64,000 nucleotides of DNA, from assembly GCF_018691265.1 (NCBI RefSeq), contig NW_024881283.1, positions 4,251,731 to 4,315,730 on the forward strand, in the 5' to 3' direction. Positions 60,254 through 64,000 of this stretch are shown piece by piece; position 1 is the stretch's first letter; each line of letters begins with the position of its first letter. Position numbers and translations under genes: made by a program. A model generated the notes under the pieces. The model was not told the DNA's origin, ran no database searches, and worked only from the letters and a program-made list of their open reading frames with translations. This DNA comes from Tyto alba (lineage: Eukaryota > Chordata > Aves > Strigiformes > Tytonidae).

Positions 60254-61996
60254 GGACAATTCATCCATTAATCAGACCCTTATCAGCAGCAAGGTGATAT
60301 AAAGCCAGGGTTTAATTGGAACTGAGAAAATGTGTTTGTGCTGGTGTGGAGAGCCTTGTCTATGCGAGCAGGAATGTGGCCTGCATCCTGTTTTCTTTAC
60401 CAAAGGGGGAGGAATCCGCTTCACAATTCCTTGAAAGGCTGCAGCATGTTTTCCACCAGCTCCATGCTGGGTTTGTGAATTAGGTTCCTGCTTCTTAGCA
60501 TCCTGGAGAGCAGCTTTGTGCTCAGAAGGATCCCAAAACACTGGCTGTGTTTTGTAGGAAAAGAACTGCCATCCTTCCATCGATAGCATCAGGTGTCTCA
60601 GATGTGGCACCTGCTGTCCCTCCGTGTTCCATCCGATTCCCCTGATGTCTGTGGACAGGACAATTCCCAAAGCAGGGAGGTTTAAGATCCCAGTGTTGGT
60701 TTACTCACTGCACAGTGACCCCCTTATTCACCTGTGCCTTTACAAGGGATAAGACAGGCAAAACTTGATTTGTAAAAGTCATGGGGGTCAGAGAGAAAGC
60801 CCAGTGTGGGTTGTGCTCCATCCTGCAAGAGGTGAGCAGCTGCCTGGGGGTGCCGAGTGCCCTCAGCTCTCAGATAGAAGAAAAGGCAGCATGCATGGGA
60901 GGCTCCTCCAGCCCCTCTGCTCCTGTTATCCTATGAGGTACCTTTGAAGGTCACTTTATCATTGCCTCCTTCATGGTAGATACTCAGGGACAGTGTTCAG
61001 CCTCTGTCAGCTCCTCCGCTCCATCCCCAGCACCAGGGAGGGTCTCCCTGATTCACCCAGGCCTTTCCCTCTGCCAGGAGTGCTTTCTGCATCATTACAT
61101 CTATCCCCTTTTAGCATAGAACTCAACTACCTCATCCCATGGTGCTGTGTTGTGTGCTTCAGTGAACTTTCACCCTATTTCAATACCATGGCATTAAATA
61201 TTAGACTCTGTCTAACACTGGAATACATTAAATTTATAAACACCCTTTCTCCTCTTCCAATCCCCAATCTCTCAAAAAGGAAATTGCAGTTATGCCTCCA
61301 TCCTGCTTTTTGTCAGTGAAGTTACTGCTGTGATGAACAGCCCCATCCCATATTCAACAGCTCTTTCCGCACCAAAACTCTACACAGCTTGGATAGAGAT
61401 GTCACCTGCCCAAACCTCTTAGGACTGTCCTCAGGGCACTGGCCACACAAATACAAAGTTTGGCTTTCCTAGGCAGGAGTGGGAATGTCACCCAAGAGCA
61501 AGCTTGCAGAAGTGTGGCAAATTCACCCAGCATTGCAGCCCAGCATAATTAAGCAGCATTCTTATTCACGTCATCTCCTGGCTTTGGCATAGGTTTTATT
61601 ATAGTCATTACAAAGACAGATATTACTTTTGGATTGACTCACTTGATGGGTTGATCAGTACTTTATTGTAGCCTCCAGTTATAGCACTTTTTATGGCATC
61701 CAGAAGAACTTAACCATTAGCACACTATTAGGAAGAACACTGGCAGCTGATTAAGTTGCTGAAGGTCAAAGACATTTTTCTTAATTGCTCCATGTGTGCT
61801 CCCTCCTCCTCCCCCTCCAACGGGGCTGGAGGGAGATCATTCTGTTTTAATAATAAAGTCACAGAGGCATACCTCGTATTTGCCATCAAATCTCCAGGGA
61901 GAGGGTTATTCACCATTTCAGATCTTGTCTAAACTGTTATGGTCTCACTGCTGAAATGAAGTCTTGGAGATTTTCATAGCATGTATTGAAAACTAC
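60254..61996. other. Non-coding unique stretch
   Basis: A 132-codon minus-strand frame (60272-60670) is not recognised. The section 61540-61720 is AT-rich with CATAATTAAGCAG and TATTATAGTCATTACAAAG, which resembles homeobox-site-rich conserved DNA. I cannot support that further. Confidence 0.5.
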
Positions 61997-62015
61997 AAAA
62001 AAAAAAAAAAAAAAA
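61997..62015 (+). repeat. Poly(A) tract, 19 A
   Basis: A clean run of 19 A after TGTATTGAAAACTAC. No polyadenylation signal or gene-like sequence before it. Confidence 0.9.
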
Positions 62016-64000
62016 GCCATCAGGGTGACTTATTGAATTGGTTAACAAATATTGCAAATAACGTGCTATTAGAGTCATAACAAAATGAATGTATGGATAT
62101 GCTCTGAAGGGAGATCTCTGTCTTTGGAAGGAAAGGGAAGATGATTTTCTAGCCTCTGGTAGATTCACAACTCCTAGGTATATTCCCAGAACAACCTCAC
62201 CACAGACAAGAGACCCTGGAGTTCGTGAAAGTCTTTCTGATCATCCTTGTTATTCTTTTTTTGGAATGCAGCACTTCAGATGTTTTCCCATTAGTTCACA
62301 AAGGAAAGCTGCTCAACGAGGTGTTCATACCCTGTCCTCCAGACTACACCAACTACACACCGAGCTGTTCTTCCAGATGCTTCCATCACGCTCCAGATGC
62401 ACTACAAGAATGACAATTTCCAACACAGACTCTAAGTGAGCCAGTGGCATCCTCCCTCCACCAACGCACCTGGAGATAGAGAGTTTGTTTAAATCAGAAA
62501 ACAAGCAGTTTTCCCCTCTGTGCTCCTCGTCTCGGCAGCGTGCATCCCCTGGGATCACAGCAGAAGGTGAAAGGGAAGCTGCCCTTCCACTGCATAAGCA
62601 CCCCAGCTGCTCATGGGGCTTCATCTGTCAGCTCTGGTTTCACCTGACCCAGCTGAAGACCATCAGAAACATCCTCCCTTGTTTCTCCTCAGCTGGCTTT
62701 CTACCAGCTTAGTTTTCCCACCAGGGTTTAATCTAGTATCACAGTCAATGCTAGAGGGGAAAGGAGGGATGAGGACCAAAGGGTGCAGAATTGTGCTGTT
62801 GCAGGTTGTTAAGTCAGCCTTACCACTTCAAGATGCTTTTCCCTCAGGGAGGCCAGTGAAACCATCTCACTTTTGCAGGGCAACCTGATGGAGCAATGCT
62901 TTGAAGAAGAGCACCCTGTTTCCTTTCAACAAGGGAGTGGTCTCCTCACAGGTCCTACAGAAGTTAGATGGGTGAGAGATACCCAGTTACTCATCAGTAA
63001 GCAGGTGTGAGGTTGAATAAAGGGCTTTGAACAGGCTTATAGGCAGTAGAATGCTCCTGCTGTCAGAGGAAGCTGTGACGGATCGATATGTACTTCACCC
63101 AACAGTTTTATGCCAGCTCTGACTGCCTCAGCTTTCCTACCAATCCCCTCTTAAAGGAAGTGATTAAGGGTTAAACTTGAGATCTAGTTCCCACAGGAGG
63201 GATTTCAGTGTTTTATACTTCATTATTGCCTGAATCAGATAAGACAGGCTGTGATCATTATACATGTGATGCCTATACCTTCACATGACATCCAAAGAGC
63301 TCATGACTTTCCTTGCCCCACAGCGAGGAGATCCTGAAGATGTGGGATGCCGCTGACCACAGAGATTTCACCAGCCTGTGGCAGAAGGTACAAATTATGA
63401 AGCTGATATCCACTGTAGATGCACTTGTTCCTTACTCCAGCCAGATCAAGACAACCCGTCAAGTCAATAATCTTCATACCCAAGTATAGTGGGGCTAGAG
63501 ACAAGATTTGGCAACTTTAAACACATAAGTTTAATCAATCCCTCTGTTTCCTTGGCTAGAACTACCCATTGACACGTGCCATATCCTGCCACAGTCTGAA
63601 GGGTGCAAGCCAAACCAGAGGGCTGCACCCTGGCCATGGCCGAGGTGACTGCAGAACTTCTCGGTGATGGAGGACACTAAGAAGCTTCCATTCCACCAAG
63701 TTACATTATTCTAAGCTTGGAATTATAGCACAAGTGCTCACAGGAGGTATTTCCCAGAGAAAAGACCTTTTGCAGAATACCTGCCTCAGTGCCTTGTAGC
63801 TTTGGCTTTAGTCACATGCAGGAGTGCAAGATTTCTGGAAGAGATTGAATCCTATAGCAAGAGACAGAGATGCTGGAAAGGCCACCAGTACTATCTGGGG
63901 GATATATACTGCTGGATCATACTCCAATCTCCACAGAGCCACTGACCTTGCAGCTCAGGCCAGAAATGCCAAAATCAAAGGCACAGGGAACAGCTGCTGA
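62016..64000. other. Non-coding unique stretch to the window end
   Basis: Short frames at 62089-62888 on both strands overlap in several phases. One (62225-62413, plus) starts with a hydrophobic stretch, MKVFLIILVILFLECSTS, which is signal-peptide-like. It has no basic follow-up, splice site or family match that I can support. Nothing else was recognised. Confidence 0.5.

Noticed and set aside
62225..62413. Signal-peptide-like start on the plus strand
   Set aside because: Hydrophobic start only. No promoter, donor site, conservation hint or family; the surrounding frames overlap in several phases.
1..64000. CRISPR arrays, phage, plasmid or bacterial defence systems
   Set aside because: No regular spaced repeats, no dense gene packing and no bacterial gene families. 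The repeats are those of a vertebrate genome.

Overview
The window reads as vertebrate nuclear DNA, most probably from a bird. The evidence is its mobile elements. There is a CR1 (chicken repeat 1) LINE whose 3' end has the avian tail (rolled repeats of ATTCTATG) at 37.4-38.6 kb, three much older CR1 fragments, and a solo retroviral LTR of a type I know from bird genomes at 30.57-31.14 kb. Decayed MIR-like and other ancient amniote repeat pieces are also present. There is no sign of Alu, B1 or L1, and no operon-like packing, ribosome binding sites, CRISPR array or phage genes.

I find no protein-coding gene I can support. The six frames hold only short open frames; the longest outside repeats are about 170-180 codons. 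By my rough estimate from stop-codon frequency, about one or a few of that length are expected by chance in 64 kb. None gives a protein I recognise, except pieces of CR1 reverse transcriptase. The window is therefore best read as intergenic or deep intronic DNA.

Layout. 0-18 kb is unique sequence with scattered ancient repeat remnants (2.2, 3.9, 4.8, 8.7, 9.4 and 16.4 kb), a poly(T) and C/A tract pair at 11.4-11.6 kb and a TA microsatellite at 15.4 kb. A MIR-like fragment lies at 18.4 kb and the 3' end of an ancient plus-strand CR1 at 18.9-19.2 kb. 19-30 kb is mostly unexplained. It holds a CpG-dense patch at 23.3 kb and a dispersed duplicate pair (24.6 and 26.55 kb) flanking open frames on the minus strand. 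At 30.6-31.1 kb lies the solo LTR, transcribed leftwards. At 37.4-38.6 kb lies the extremely GC- and G-run-rich CR1. Two ancient minus-strand CR1 fragments follow at 39.2-39.8 and 44.1-44.7 kb. From 45 to 59 kb I see nothing but unique sequence and simple tracts. At 59.6-60.2 kb a CpG-enriched segment carries a minus-strand open frame starting with a signal-peptide-like sequence. This is the best place to look for a missed first exon or a conserved regulatory element.

I did not find a convincing undescribed biological system. The most useful leads are the CpG-rich, non-repeat islands in otherwise CpG-poor DNA (17.1, 23.3, 34.7 and 59.7 kb), the candidate signal-peptide and transmembrane frames, and the G-run cluster in the CR1.
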